A DNA stretch of 64,000 nt from Berghia stephanieae (GCA_034508935.3 CM067446.1:56832634-56896633), one strand, 5' to 3'. Positions 1 through 11,600 are shown, counted from the stretch's first letter. Translations and numbers: made by a program. Notes: a model not told the origin generated them from the letters alone.

Positions 1-3000
1 GCCATTTCTTGTCTCATTTGGAAAGATTCATCTACATAAAACATGAGACACGTATAGGTGCCTGAGTCGTCACTTCCTGGGTTTTTGATTGTAAGTTGAA
101 TATAACTCTGACTGGCGTCTTGTTCAATATGGCCCTCGCCCTGAAATGTATTAGTGTAAAAAAAATTTAAAAAAAAAACAAGCAACAGAAAAATACAGAT
201 ATAGATTGTATGCGCTTGGCTAAGAAGCTCATAACATTGCCATCCCGAAGTATAACGGACCAACACACAAAACTGTGTGTATCCATGACCGTTTATAGTC
301 GGGTTAATACAGTTCAGTGAGCATTACTCATAAACGCTGATGGCAAAAAACAATAACAAAGACCTGAGTGACGTCATCTTCTAACTATCTATAGATAGAA
401 AGCGCTTGGCCAAGGAGTTCACAACATTGCCATCCGGAAGTATAACGGACCAACACACAAACTCTGTGTAACCATGAACTTTTATAGTCTGGTTAATACA
501 GTTTAGTGAGAACAACTCACAAACGCGGATGGCAAAAACAATAACAAAGGCCTGAGTGACGTCATCTGCATACTATCTATAGGTATGTTATTTTCAAACC
601 GATTGAAAAGAATTCGAGTAACTCGTGGCGGCAGTCGTCAGATAGGTTGTCAAACAGCATGAGAAGAACAATGATAGTATGAAATTGACGTACTCGGGTC
701 TTTGTTATTGCTTTTAGCCATCCGCGTTTATGATTAATTCTCACTAAACTATATTAAGCAGACTATAGATAGAATGAAGTTAACGTCACTCGGGTCTTTG
801 TTATTTTTTTTTTTTTTTGCCATCCGCGTTTATGAGTAATTCTCACTAAACTGCATTAACCAGACTATAAACTTTTTATGTTACACTTTAGCTTTATGTG
901 TTGGTTCGTTATATTTCCGGATGACAATGTTGTGAGCTTCTTAGCCAAGCGCATACTATCTATAACCATTCAAGGTTACACATAGTTGTGTGTGTTGGTC
1001 CGTTATACTTCCGGATGGCAATGTTGTGAGCTTCTTAGCCAAGCGCATACTATCTATTGTGGCGTAGTTTCACACAGATGTAATGGCTATTGCTCGTATA
1101 GTGGTTTTTTCATAGATGGTGATGATATTCCTTTGCGTTGTGTTGTAGATGTTAATAATGACGAAAGAGTTCAAGGGCCGATGATGATAATTGAATGTAC
1201 AACATCAAGACATTCAAATAAAAATCCAGATTCCAAGTTTCATTTCTTACAGTTTTATTTGTTGTTATAATTCCGAAATCAAATCAAATAACATGGTCAT
1301 AATTCAATCGGTTTCATAAATTCTAAATCCGTAAAATAAATCCAAATGTAAAGTCATTTTACCTAAGTAACAATTTTCAATATACGTGGAATATGTCTAA
1401 GTCCGTAAAATAAAAGATTCTTAGTTGGACGCTAGAAAACTGCAGCTCATCATAAAGTAGAATCGTAGAATAATCTAGCAACACTATGTTTTCCCCTATT
1501 GTAATTTTTTCAAGCCAAACCTCTTACTAGTTTCGACAGTTCCCTGTCAGTCCAACCCCTAAGAGTAAGACCAAATCATATTAAACCTAAAACGTCAATT
1601 CCTACATATTAATGTTAAACCCCGCCTTTTATGATATAACGTGATTTTGATATATGTCCTTTTCACCTGTTCCAACATCCCTAAACCAATTTAAGAATGA
1701 TTGATTAACTAGTACTCAACACGATAACCTGTCCACTAACTTGGACGTAAAAAAACTGCCCAAACGTATCATGCACTGACCAAGTTTAACTGATATGCTT
1801 GCATTGTGTACTCACTAAACCCATTTGCTGATATAGATAGTATGCGCTTGGCTAAGAAGCTCATAACATTGCCATCCGGAAGTATAACGGACCAACACAC
1901 AAAACTGTGTGTATCCATGAACGTTTATAGTCGGGTTAATACAGTTCAGTGAGAATTACTCACAAACGCGGATGGCAAAAAAACAATAACAAAGACCTGA
2001 GTGACGTCATCTTCGAACTATCTATATAATTGACAATTTTGCACCAAAGTACAAAGATAACTTTTTGCATAGGCTTACTCTCTTTCATCTAGAACCCATC
2101 GAGTCACCAGGTTGCGGATATGGAAGTGTTGCTATATTTTGACAGACAGAACTCTTTTTTTAAAATTCATTTTGTCCCGAGAATTTTTATTTCAAATATC
2201 GATCAATAAATGATTTGACTCCAAACCGTGAAAACGTTTAAAATTAACTATGGGACCAAATAGTTTAGAAATGTTAATGTTTTCATCATCCTCTATTTTT
2301 CTTGTTTTTTTTTTAAATATATATCAAATGAATGTCTGATTAGATAAGGCGTTCCTCATACCCGGATGTCCCAGGTTTGAGTCATGCAATAGGCATCGCT
2401 TTTGTTTTGTTTTGTTTTGATTTCTTGTAAGAAATGTAACCCCTGTAGTTCATTTTACGGCGCTGCACTGCGGTTTACGCCTGGATCGTCTCCGTCTTAT
2501 ATTTTCGAGATACACCCTAAAGACAAATTTCCCCATGGGATTCATAAATAAAGGGAAACTTTTTAAATCAGTCAGAAAGAGGAAATACCTGCATGTTTGT
2601 CTTCATGTTTGGACCCGAGGAGAGCTTCTGCTGACCGTAAACAAGAATTGGCTTTTGTCCACCCTTCATCAGTTGTAACCATACAACTGTCTTTGCCCAA
2701 TAGGCAGGGCCGTCAGATTTGCACGTGATGGTGATCTCATCTGTCATTAGTTCGTTGATGCTTTGGGGCACAGACTTGATATGAAGAGCAGCTAAGCACA
2801 TCGAATGGAAACGGTATTTATGACGTATTTGTTGTGAAAGTGAAAAAAGGGAACAAAAATTTAATAAAAACAAATGAAACATGTCGTGGCCTTTGTTTAC
2901 AATCTGGATTTATGTTGGTGCAAACAGCTGCTGAAAGTTGACACTATAAATCTATACAATGTTAAATTAGGGTCAATGTGATAAGCTTTCATGCACGAAA

Positions 3001-3563
3001 ATCAAATTGTTTCCTGCAAATTCTAAAAACCCACCAACTTGCATCCGGATTGACGTGTACTTGTTTACAGGTCTGATAACCCAAATTGTTATGAGCTCAC
3101 TGTTGTAATGGAAATACTCTTAAACCAACGCAAAATAGTGTCCATTATAACAATGTCTAATTACAGTCAAACCCATGATTGTGTTAGGTTATCAGTGTAT
3201 TTGCTACTATGTGCCCTTCGATCGAGAACCGTTTTGAACGACGGTTAACGTGCAGCCATTTACTTTGCAAATCAAATTCTTTTAACAATTAAGATTTCAA
3301 TTTCAAAATTGTGATGCCTCAGCGACGTGTACTTATTTGCAGGTCTGATACCCCTAATTGTTTTTGGTTCATTGTAATGAAAATATCCTCAAACAAAGAA
3401 AAACAGCCCTTAAACGAAATGCGTTTTTTTAAATGTGCTTAAATATCAAATCATATTAGATAGATTTCTCTCCATATCATCGCAAAAAACCATATATTTT
3501 GATTGTTGCATTTGCTTGCAATAGCTACAACAAGAGACAGAAAATGATGAAGAGTCGTTGGGT

Positions 3564-3627
<64 letters not shown>

Positions 3628-4036
3628 GAGAAGAGGGGAAAGAGAGTCAGAGATACAGAGAGAGCTAAAAGAGAGAGAAAGAGAGATAAAAAAAAAGAGA
3701 GAGAGAGAGAGAGAGTGAGAGAGAGAAACATACAGAGAGAGAAAGATCCAAAGAGAGAGAAAGAGAGATAGACATACACAGAGAAAGGGGGAGAGTGATA
3801 CGGAGAAAGAAAGAAAGAGTGAGAGAAAGAGAGAAAGAAAGAGAGAGAGAGAGGGGGCAGAGGGAGACAGAGAGAGTGAAAGAGAGAAAGATAGAGACAA
3901 AGAGAGAGACAAAGAGATAGAAAGGGACAGAGAGAAAGACAGAAAGATAGAGAATGAGGGATAGAAAAAGAGAGATAGACAGAGAGAGAAAGAGGGATAG
4001 TGAGACAGAGAGAGAAAGAAAGATGGATAGAAAGAG

Positions 4037-4073
<37 letters not shown>

Positions 4074-4138
4074 AAGAGAGAGACAGAGAGAAAGAGAGAG
4101 ACTGAGAGAGACAAACACAGAGAGAAAGAGAGACAGAC

Positions 4139-4191
<53 letters not shown>

Positions 4192-4468
4192 CAGCGACAG
4201 AGAAGGACAAAGAGAGAAACAGAGACAAAGAGAGAGAGAGAGAGAGACAGAGAGAGAGAGAGACAGAGAGAGGCTCATAGAAAGAGACACATGGTGAGAG
4301 AGAGAGAGAGATAGGGAGAGAGAGAAAGAGTGAGAGAGAGAGAGAAGAAAAATAAAAAGAAAGTCTAAATTTTTCTATCAAAGAATCGTACTTACCAAAT
4401 CCCTTGCTTGAAACAATGAGAACTGCGACGACGACGTAAAAACAAAATAGTAAGGGATTTGTCGCCAT
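1..4468 (-). CDS. 5' part of an immunoglobulin-superfamily secreted or membrane protein (3 exons seen, runs off the left edge)
   Basis: Three minus-strand exons join with matching phases. Exon 1 (4468-4396) encodes a signal peptide starting MATNPLLF, with a hydrophobic VVVAVLIV core, and ends at a G|GTAAG donor in phase 1. Exon 2 (2791-2589) follows a TTAG acceptor and ends at CAG|GTATTT in phase 0. Exon 3 (140 to 1 or beyond) follows a TTTCAG acceptor. The product has one V-type Ig fold: first Cys at about residue 48 in ITITC, core Trp at 62 in VVW, then the DDSGTYTC signature with the second Cys at about 123, a spacing of 75. An in-frame ATG lies four codons upstream at 4480. Molluscan FREP-like and other IgSF proteins share this layout, but the partner domain that would tell them apart lies outside the window. 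The introns hold MITEs and a long GA tract. Confidence 0.72.
200..583 (+). mobile_element. Two head-to-tail copies of MITE family A (~195 bp each)
   Basis: Copies at about 200-394 and 389-583 share the order: a start like ATAGATAGTATGCGCTTGGC, then CCATCCGGAAGTATAACGG, CCAACACACAAA, a TTTATAGTCTGG block, and an end GAGTGACGTCATCT followed by an ACTATCTATAG inverted terminus. The terminal ATAGATAGT/ACTATCTAT inverted repeat and the lack of coding capacity fit a non-autonomous DNA element. They lie in intron 2 of the Ig gene. Confidence 0.75.
679..1058 (-). mobile_element. Inverted cluster of three MITE family A copies, two partial
   Basis: The same repeat on the minus strand: a partial copy at about 679-770, a near-complete copy at about 762-963 ending in ACTATCTATAA, and a second end fragment at about 966-1058. 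Together with the plus-strand pair at 200-583 they form a large inverted arrangement inside the intron. Confidence 0.7.
1059..1831. other. Intron sequence with no recognised gene or repeat
   Basis: AT-rich sequence within intron 2 of the Ig gene. No exon, domain or repeat could be recognised; a 94-codon open frame here starts inside a MITE and has no recognisable features. Confidence 0.5.
1832..2029 (+). mobile_element. MITE family A, near full-length copy
   Basis: Runs from ATAGATAGTATGCGCTTGGC to GAGTGACGTCATCTTCGAAC and ACTATCTATA. This is the best-preserved copy and shows both inverted termini. Confidence 0.75.
2440..2560 (+). mobile_element. Fragment of SINE family B (3' half)
   Basis: GCGCTGCACTGCGG, ACGCCTGG, CCCTAAAGACAAATTT and ATAAATAAAGGGAA match in order the 3' half of the full-length copy at 33362-33605. 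The tRNA-like head is not evident. Confidence 0.5.
3040..3420. mobile_element. Foldback MITE family C, two degraded copies
   Basis: GACGTGTACTTGTTTACAGG then TCTGATAACCCAAATTGTTA at about 3053-3090 and a related stretch at about 3325-3420. The same GCAGGTCTGATAACCC motif recurs at about 14.85, 16.5, 31.1, 34.0 and 35.9 kb, often facing its own inverted copy across a short loop. Confidence 0.55.
3564..4350 (+). repeat. (GA)n polypurine tract, ~0.8 kb
   Basis: An almost pure GA/GGA/GAAA polypurine run with sparse T and C interruptions. It fills most of intron 1 of the Ig gene. Long open frames on both strands (Ser-Leu or Arg-Glu repeats) are by-products of the dinucleotide and are not genes. 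Confidence 0.95.
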
Positions 4469-4480
4469 TTTGTATTTCAA

Positions 4481-5545
4481 GTTTATAATCTTGTCTGTTA
4501 GAGATATTCGTATTTGATGTGCTTGTTGGATTGAAGGTTGTTTATTAAAGTTTCGAAAATTACTTTGTTTGGATTAAAACGAACTAACTCACAAATTATA
4601 AGTTTGTTTAATACATTTATATCTAGGGATTTTTTTTGCGTTCAGTTATAAGAATGTGCAATTGATTCTGTTTTGTATAAAATATTTTGATATGAAAACA
4701 TTTGGGTCAGCAATAAACTTCACTTTCTTGTTAGTCAGCTCTTGAAACATGACAAGACCATAAACTTTTCATTGTCGTTTTGTGACATAGTATATTTTGA
4801 TCGTGACTGACACAGAAGTCGTTTATCACGAGACTGGTCTATCTATCACTGAGTTATCAGTGGAAATTACGTACTTTGGCCCTTCTTTTCGTCATTACAT
4901 ATAATTATAGACATCTTTTCACATAAGGCCAATCCAATCCGGAGGTCAACCATTGAAATTTTCAATTCAAGATATATTACGATTCGTGTCTTCAATTTTG
5001 AATAGATTTGCTTTTCTTGTTAGTTTGTTTAATTGATTGTTTGTTGTTGTTACATGTTGTTTTGTTTTTTTGTTTCTTCTGTTTCATGTTGTTATAAATG
5101 TTTTTAAAGTTGCTTTTCTTCTTATTATTTTTTAAGGAGGAGGGTTTTTAGAAAAAAAACTCTCCGTTTGAAATACCATTAAAAATAATTGCTTCGTTAC
5201 TTTATCCAGTTTGGCAGTGCAGAAATAGACCATGCCATATATAACCAGTGCTTGAATCCAGGAGCAAATAAATATCATACCATATCAATAGCATGGCTTT
5301 AAAATGGACCAAGTGTTCCTTAAATGCCTTAAAACATAAATAATAATATATTGTACATTCCACATTGCACCTTTGAGAAAATAAAATATTAAACAGGGAG
5401 ACACAGATAAAAGCATGAAGGAAAATCAAAAATTAAAACAAACACCCCCCCCCCCCCCCGAAAACCCCCCCCCAAAAAAACGTTATTTTAAAAAATTAGA
5501 AAATAAAAAGCATCCATTCATAATGAATGCTTAGTAACATATAAA
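4481..5545. other. Upstream flank of the Ig gene, no gene recognised
   Basis: AT-rich sequence with a short poly-C run (5443-5459). It probably holds the 5' UTR and promoter of the Ig gene, but no clear TATA box or upstream exon could be assigned. Confidence 0.4.
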
Positions 5546-5548
5546 TAA

Positions 5549-5553
5549 ATATA

Positions 5554-5605
<52 letters not shown>
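5549..5605. repeat. (TA)n microsatellite
   Basis: Uninterrupted TA dinucleotides after a short AT-rich lead. Similar arrays lie at 5766-5831, 8041-8095 and 8197-8255. Confidence 0.95.
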
Positions 5606-5608
<3 letters not shown>

Positions 5609-5668
5609 TGTTGGTGGGTACTCGTAGGTACGAAAGTGCTCGATAATGATGGTTAGAGCTAATATAAA

Positions 5669-5762
5669 ATATAAATTGTCACTCACATTATATGATTACG
5701 CCGACTGAGGACGTAGAGTAAACCCACAGAAACGAACGTCTCATATAATGTGAGTGACAATT

Positions 5763-5767
<5 letters not shown>
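5669..5767. repeat. 27-bp perfect inverted repeat with 45-nt loop
   Basis: The arm 5669-5695 (starting ATATAAATTGTCACTCAC) is the exact reverse complement of 5741-5767 (ending GTGAGTGACAATTTATAT). The loop holds no repeat. The right arm merges into the (TA)n array. Confidence 0.85.
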
Positions 5768-5835
<68 letters not shown>

Positions 5836-5958
5836 ATGCCGTGGCAACTTGGCTGCTAGGCATCACCCGAACGTGTCTGGAGTTTGGCCGTCTTCCCAGG
5901 GTGCTATGCATTTTGTATCCCGCCTTTAGCCAATCAGGGTTCGAGCTTGATGCTTATA

Positions 5959-7602
5959 TACTTGAGATCAAAAGAAAGTATACACATTTAAAATCGTCGT
6001 TCCTTTTTTATCCGTCGACGTAGGCTATTAGCCTTTAATTATGTTTACCGATAGTCGATGTTTTTGTTTTTGACCTGAAATTCGCTTACCACGTCGCTCA
6101 CGTTCTAAAATAACCTTTTAGCCCCATACTGTGGACAGGGAGTGTGTAGATTAATTTTTTGTCATCCGTGTCTTTTTTTAACTATTTCCAAGGCAGGAAA
6201 GCACATACAAAATACCATCCATTATTCTACGCGATGCCACGACTTAGTTTAGAACAACGTGCACGTGCCATTGGTCATCTTCAAGCTGGACAGTCTGTGA
6301 CCAATGTTGCAAGCATGTTTAATATCACAAAAAGAACGGTATATTCCTTAGTGGATCGATTTCAATAACCCAAACGGTAAGGGGCCGAAATCGAACTGGC
6401 AGACCACGAGTAACAACACAAGGTGAGGACTGTTTTATACGCACCCTACATCTACGGGATTATTTTAGAACGGCGACTGAAACTGCGCTAGAGTTCCCAG
6501 GTACACGAAGTCGACACACTGTTCATTGCAGACTTAGAGAGCATGACATTATCGCAAAAGTCCGTTGATGCGACAATTTCTTAGAGCACATCACCGGTTG
6601 GCCCGTCTTCAGTGGGCCCTTACTCATCTGCGCTGGACAATGCATGCGTGGTCATTTGTTCTCTTCTGGCTGGCCCGTCTTCAGTGGGCCCGTGCTCATC
6701 TGCGCTGGACAATGCATGTGTGGTCATTTGTTCTCTTGTCAGATGAATCACGCTTTGTGATTGGAAGAAATGACGGTAGATTACGTTGTTACCGAAGATC
6801 ACACGAGTGATTTCACGATTCATGTGTCGTGGAATCCCCAAACAGGGGATATGGACAAGTGATGGTGTGGGGTGGAATACGCAGAGACTATAGGACACCT
6901 CTCGTCCAGGTAAATGCATCCCTAACCGGTGCAAGATACATCCAGCACATTTTACAACCCCACGTTATTCCATGTCTTTTATGAACATCCTAATTTTTAT
7001 TTCCAACACGACTATGCACCATTCCATCGAGCTATTGTAACACGGGATTTTATAGCAGCAAATAATGTGAACGTTATCAGCCTCGGGCCTGCAATATCCC
7101 CCTATCTAAATCCGATAGAACATATGTGGAACATAATCAGCCGCTAAGGTCGTTCATTAGACCCGCAAAAGGAACAACTGTTCCACGCCATAAGAATAGA
7201 TTGGAATAACATTCCTCAACACCAGCGGGCCAGATTGACCTGACCAATTCCATGTGTAGGAGATACAATGCTGTGATTGAAGCGAACGGGGGATATACTC
7301 GTTACTGATTGAATTAGATTCACCTTCACTTCAAATGAAATGAACGCAAGTAAGTTTATTAAAATGTCATTGTTTGTCAATATTATAGTGTATGTCTTGA
7401 CTTGTTACTTCACTTTTTCAAGACCATGTTTTAAAAAGTCTATGTTGCATACAAGATCAAACATGAACGTTACAAATTCTAACAAAATGAAATATAAATT
7501 ATAGTACTATGATTACACATAGGTTTTTAATAAACCAGAACAATATTTCATACCAATTCTGTAGGTAAAACAAGTGTATACTTTCATTTGATCACTAGTA
7601 TA
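5959..7602 (+). mobile_element. Tc1-like DNA transposon (~1.65 kb), broken
   Basis: Termini TACTTGAGATCAAA and AAAGTATACAC on the left face TACTAGTGATCAAA and AAAGTATACAC (reverse complement) on the right, next to TA-rich target sequence. Plus-strand fragments of a Tc1-type transposase follow in order: helix-turn-helix MPRLSLEQRARAIGHL at about 6234, then ERTVYSLVD-like recognition helix, the SDESRF block with the first catalytic Asp (about 6737), VMVWGGI (about 6861), the FQHDYAPFH-type second Asp (about 6999), and SPYLNPIEHMWN with the catalytic Glu (about 7095). The fragments lie in different frames with stops, so it is not functional as read. A 72-bp in-frame tandem duplication lies just before SDESRF. 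Confidence 0.85.
6600..6743 (+). repeat. 72-bp tandem duplication within the Tc1 transposase
   Basis: The segment starting GCCCGTCTTCAGTGGGCCC at 6601 is repeated from 6673 with a few substitutions. The unit is 24 codons, so the frame is kept; the peptide LARLQWA..LRWTMH.WSFVL appears twice. Confidence 0.85.
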
Positions 7603-8037
7603 TAAGCGTAGCGCGGGAAAGCAGACCGTCTTTGTAAGTATGTCGAGTTGAAGAGAATACCACTTTCCGACGGTCCTGTTCTTTATTGTTTTATTATTGT
7701 AGTGTTCCCTATTCGTGGGTGTAAGGAGAAAGGATAAATGGATAAGTTGAGTTGTATCGTTCTATTTTGTGTAATACATGTTATTTAGTTCCTTAATAAA
7801 TGTGTCGTGTCCGTAAACCTTAAACTTAATTTATTTCTTCACTACAATTGAGTGACCGTGAAGCACGGACTTTCTCTGTCTCTCTCTTGCATCTGATCGG
7901 CTAGGCCCAGAGCAGTGGCCTGATCTTCCTCTCCGAGTTCCCTCCGTCTGTCATTCTGGTCTTTTCCCTTTTCTTTTCTCTTGTTGACGTTACCGGTTAT
8001 CTGGCTCTATCAACTAACCGAGAGCGCCCGAATTGTC

Positions 8038-8040
<3 letters not shown>

Positions 8041-8102
<62 letters not shown>

Positions 8103-8193
8103 TGTGTGTGTGTGTGTGTGTGTGAGTGTTGGTGGGTACTTGTAGGTGCTCGATAATATTGGTTAGAGCATGTGATTGTTATTACTTATTTTA

Positions 8194-8255
<62 letters not shown>

Positions 8256-8270
8256 GCCACAAAATTGAAA
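8041..8270. repeat. (TA)n and (TG)n arrays around a duplicated flank
   Basis: TA repeats (8041-8095), TG repeats (8096-8123), then GAGTGTTGGTGGGTACTTGT and GCTCGATAAT..GGTTAGAGC, which match 5605-5660 left of the LTR fossil, then another TA array (8197-8255). Confidence 0.8.
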
Positions 8271-8278
8271 GTTAAGGT

Positions 8279-8425
8279 TAATTTCACATCTTTATGATTG
8301 GGAATAAATAATACTACTTCTGATATTGTAATCACATCTTTATTGTAAGGGAAAAATAATAATATTTTTGACATTGTAATCACATCTTTATGGTGGGGAA
8401 TAAATAATAACATTTCTGATATTGT
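8279..8425. repeat. Three-copy ~57-bp tandem repeat
   Basis: The unit TCACATCTTTAT..GGGAATAAATAATA followed by TCTGATATTGTAA is present three times with minor differences. Confidence 0.7.
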
Positions 8426-8613
8426 AAAAAAAATCTAAGTTCGTAATTTCTTACAATTTTGTTATCAAACTCAATTTTTCCGACATAATACCGTTCTGAG
8501 ACGCTGAGTCACAATTGAAGAATTTTTGACACGCGTCGATATTTGACGTCAAAAATCGTTGGCCGAAATTAGAAAATGCATTTTGTTGTGTCATCTGAAT
8601 TTTGGACGTTCCG

Positions 8614-11600
8614 TTAATTTGAACCGCTTTGCCCTCCACATTGGTTGATACAGGAAGTTTCGTCATCGAAGCCTTTGTGTCTACATCCGGAATACTGGGA
8701 GATCTCGCATTGTCCAGTTTTGTGGTTGTAAAAATACTTCTCCACTGTGGTAAAGCATTTTCCCTTCTCTCGTGGCATACGGCATTCTGTGGGGTGGGTG
8801 GGGGGGGGGGGGGAAGAAGGACAGTTTGGGGGAAGGGGGGGGGGGAGGGGGGGGGGGAGGTGGGGAGAGAAAAATTGTGATATCAGAGTGAAGTAATGCA
8901 GATACTGACTTGACTTTCCTTCCCTTCCTCCAATACATTTCTCCGTCTTCTCCGCACCGCCCGCCTCTTTTTTTCCCTCCATTTTCATCGCGAAGTCCCA
9001 GGTTTGAGAGTTTTTGTCAAGATGAGGGTCATCTAAATCGATCGATATTTGAAGGACAAATTGTTAAGTATGGGTTTTTTCCAGAGTACGGCAGAATTGA
9101 CGTTCTCTAAGTTGCCTGAACAAAAAGGACATGACGCGTTGTGCCAGGATTGACCCCCTCCTTACCAGCCATTTTCAGGATTTTCACCAAAACTTCACAC
9201 CCAACGAACACAGATTTTTTATCACTCAGACATAACAGTAGTAAATTCTTGCGATACATAATTTCTTTAGCAAAACATGCTCTACAACACATTATTCATT
9301 TTCTTTAAATTTTATGCTGTACAAAAGAAATTTGAATAAGAAAAATGTTGGTTGTATCGTAACGAATGTGACGGTTTTCCTATGGGTGGTAAGGAGAGGG
9401 TTAAGTCATGGTAGCCTTTGGCTGTTATGGAGCCCTCATTGACAAGCTCTGCACGACCATTAGTTTTATACTATACGGGCCGTGCCATAACGAACCCGAC
9501 GCCACAGCTCAAGACAGCTTTTTTTTCAGATTGAAATGGTGTTCTTGTGTATTGTCCTTATGTTTTCTGAATAGGGTTCAACAGTCGTGACGTCACTTCC
9601 CTTGTGATGACACATAGTAAATGGTTCTAAACCATCGGAACAATGGCGAACGCCATTATCTCCACCACCGCCCTTTTGAAATACTTACCCCGACGAGTAT
9701 AAAAGTGTATCAAGATGAGAAAAACAGTATACATCTGATCATGTTTTGATTTTTATATATTCTGATCACATGACATGTATAAAAGTTCTAGACAGCATGA
9801 AGAATAAAGAGAACTGATTTTCTTTGCTTAGAACCAAGCTGCTGGTTGCTGGGCGGACGTGACATCGGACTATTGAATCCTATTACGACATGTTTCTCCC
9901 CAATAGGGATGTACAGTGCGCAATGGATGCACGTACTCTCCGCTATTCGTGTAGATCAGTTTTATTGCTTTTCACACTGTATGTGGCATTTTAACAATAT
10001 GACGCGTAATTTTGACGATATAGGCAGTTAAACTCTGGCAGCAGCGTCTAATGGTGCTCACACTTCTATGTTATGACGATCAACCCGATCAGCAAATTCC
10101 GTACCGCACTCGTGCACCGTCGCAAACCCACCTGGAAGCTTCGTCACAGCACACCGTTCAACTGGATGCTCTGCGGTGTCGGGTTCGTTACCGCAACGGG
10201 TACATATTGGACAGGTGGAACGTCCCAACTGATGAAGCGATTTTGCCGTTAGGCAAGTTCTTGACCGAAGCCGATTCGCTGCCACCCAGTGTCTCCTCTT
10301 GCTGGTGGAAAAGCCTGGCAATTTCACCCCCCCCCCCCCCCAGTTTTGAGGAGCTCTTGTCAGTTTATATTGGCGCTCAGTAGGATATTATAACGCTTCC
10401 GATTTTTCATCATCATCATTGCCTTTTTCACCCTGGGTCAGGGTATAGGCCACAGACAAACAGTTTCCATCCTTCTCTGTCCTGAGCTATCTTTTTAATC
10501 TCATTCCAGGTCTTACCACTTCTCTGTATATCAGCTTCTTTAATTCTTCTCCATGTTCCTCGTGGCCTTCCCCTTGATCTTCTGCCCTGGGGTTCCAGTC
10601 CAATACTTTCTTTGTTATAGTGGAATCATTCTTTCTAAGCGTGTGTCCAATCCACCTCCATCGTCTTCTTCCTATTTCCTCTCCCACTGGTTTCTGCTGT
10701 GTTCTTTTCCATACTTCTTCATTTTTTATTCTATCCATCCATTTTATTCTGAGTAGCTTACGCATGCACCTGTTTACAAAAATCTGTACCCTCCTTATAC
10801 ATGCCTGTGATGCGTTCCAAGTTTCACATCCATACAGTAAGACAGACTTCACATTTGAGTTGAAAAGTCTTAGCTTTAGTCGAAGGGAGATATCTTTAGT
10901 TCTCCAAACTCTGTTCAAAGATGTGAATGCAGCCTGTGCCTTTCCTATTCGTGCTTTCACCTCTGCTTCCGTGCCTCCATCCTTGTCAATAATACTTCCG
11001 AGATAGCAGAAAGTGTCTATATCTTCAAGTTCCTGATCTTTTACTTTGATCTGCTTCCTTTGACGCGTACCTATCCTCAAGACCTTTGACTTTGCAGGGT
11101 GAATTCTTAGACCAATTGATTCCGAGAGGCTGTTTATAATTGTGGTTTTTGCTTGCATTTGTTCCTGGGTGTGGGACAAAAGAGCCAGATCATCTGCAAA
11201 ATCCAGATCATCCAACTGTGTCCAGGGGGTCCACTGTATCCCATTTCTTCGCCCTTTGGAGGTTTTTTTTCATTAGCCAATCAATGGCAAGGATGAACAG
11301 GAATGGTGAGAGCAAGCATCCCTGCTTGACACCAGTCTTAATTTCAAAGCTGTCAGTAAGCTGATCTTCATGTACAACCCTGCAACTTGATCCTTCATAC
11401 ATTTCCTTAATGAGGTTTACTATCTTTTCAGGGAGTCCATAATGTGCCAGAATTTTCCACAATGTTGCTCTGTCAATACTGTCGAAAGCCTTCTCGTAAT
11501 CCAGAAAGTTGACAATAAGAGGGGAGTTCCATTCTATAGACTGCTCCACCATTACTCGCAGAGAGGCAATCTGGTCGGTGGTTGAACGGTTTTTCCGAAA

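Larger units (their letters stand above)
5832..8040 (+). mobile_element. Solo LTR-like fossil split by a Tc1-like transposon
   Basis: Two blocks, 5832 to about 5958 and about 7603-8040, read as one long terminal repeat of roughly 0.55 kb. It begins TGTTATGCC, has a CCAAT-like site and a TATATAAGC box, a polyadenylation-like TTAATAAATGTG, and ends TTGTCACA. It is flanked by (TA)n on both sides, so target duplications cannot be read. No internal coding region or partner LTR is in the window. It is therefore a fossil LTR-retroelement end older than the transposon inside it. The family was not assigned. Confidence 0.45.

Noticed and set aside
986-1270. A 94-codon open frame
   Set aside because: It starts inside a MITE copy and continues into unrelated intron sequence.
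3525-4314. Several long open frames of Ser-Leu or Arg-Glu repeats on both strands
   Set aside because: They are translations of a GA dinucleotide tract; nothing in them looks like a protein domain.
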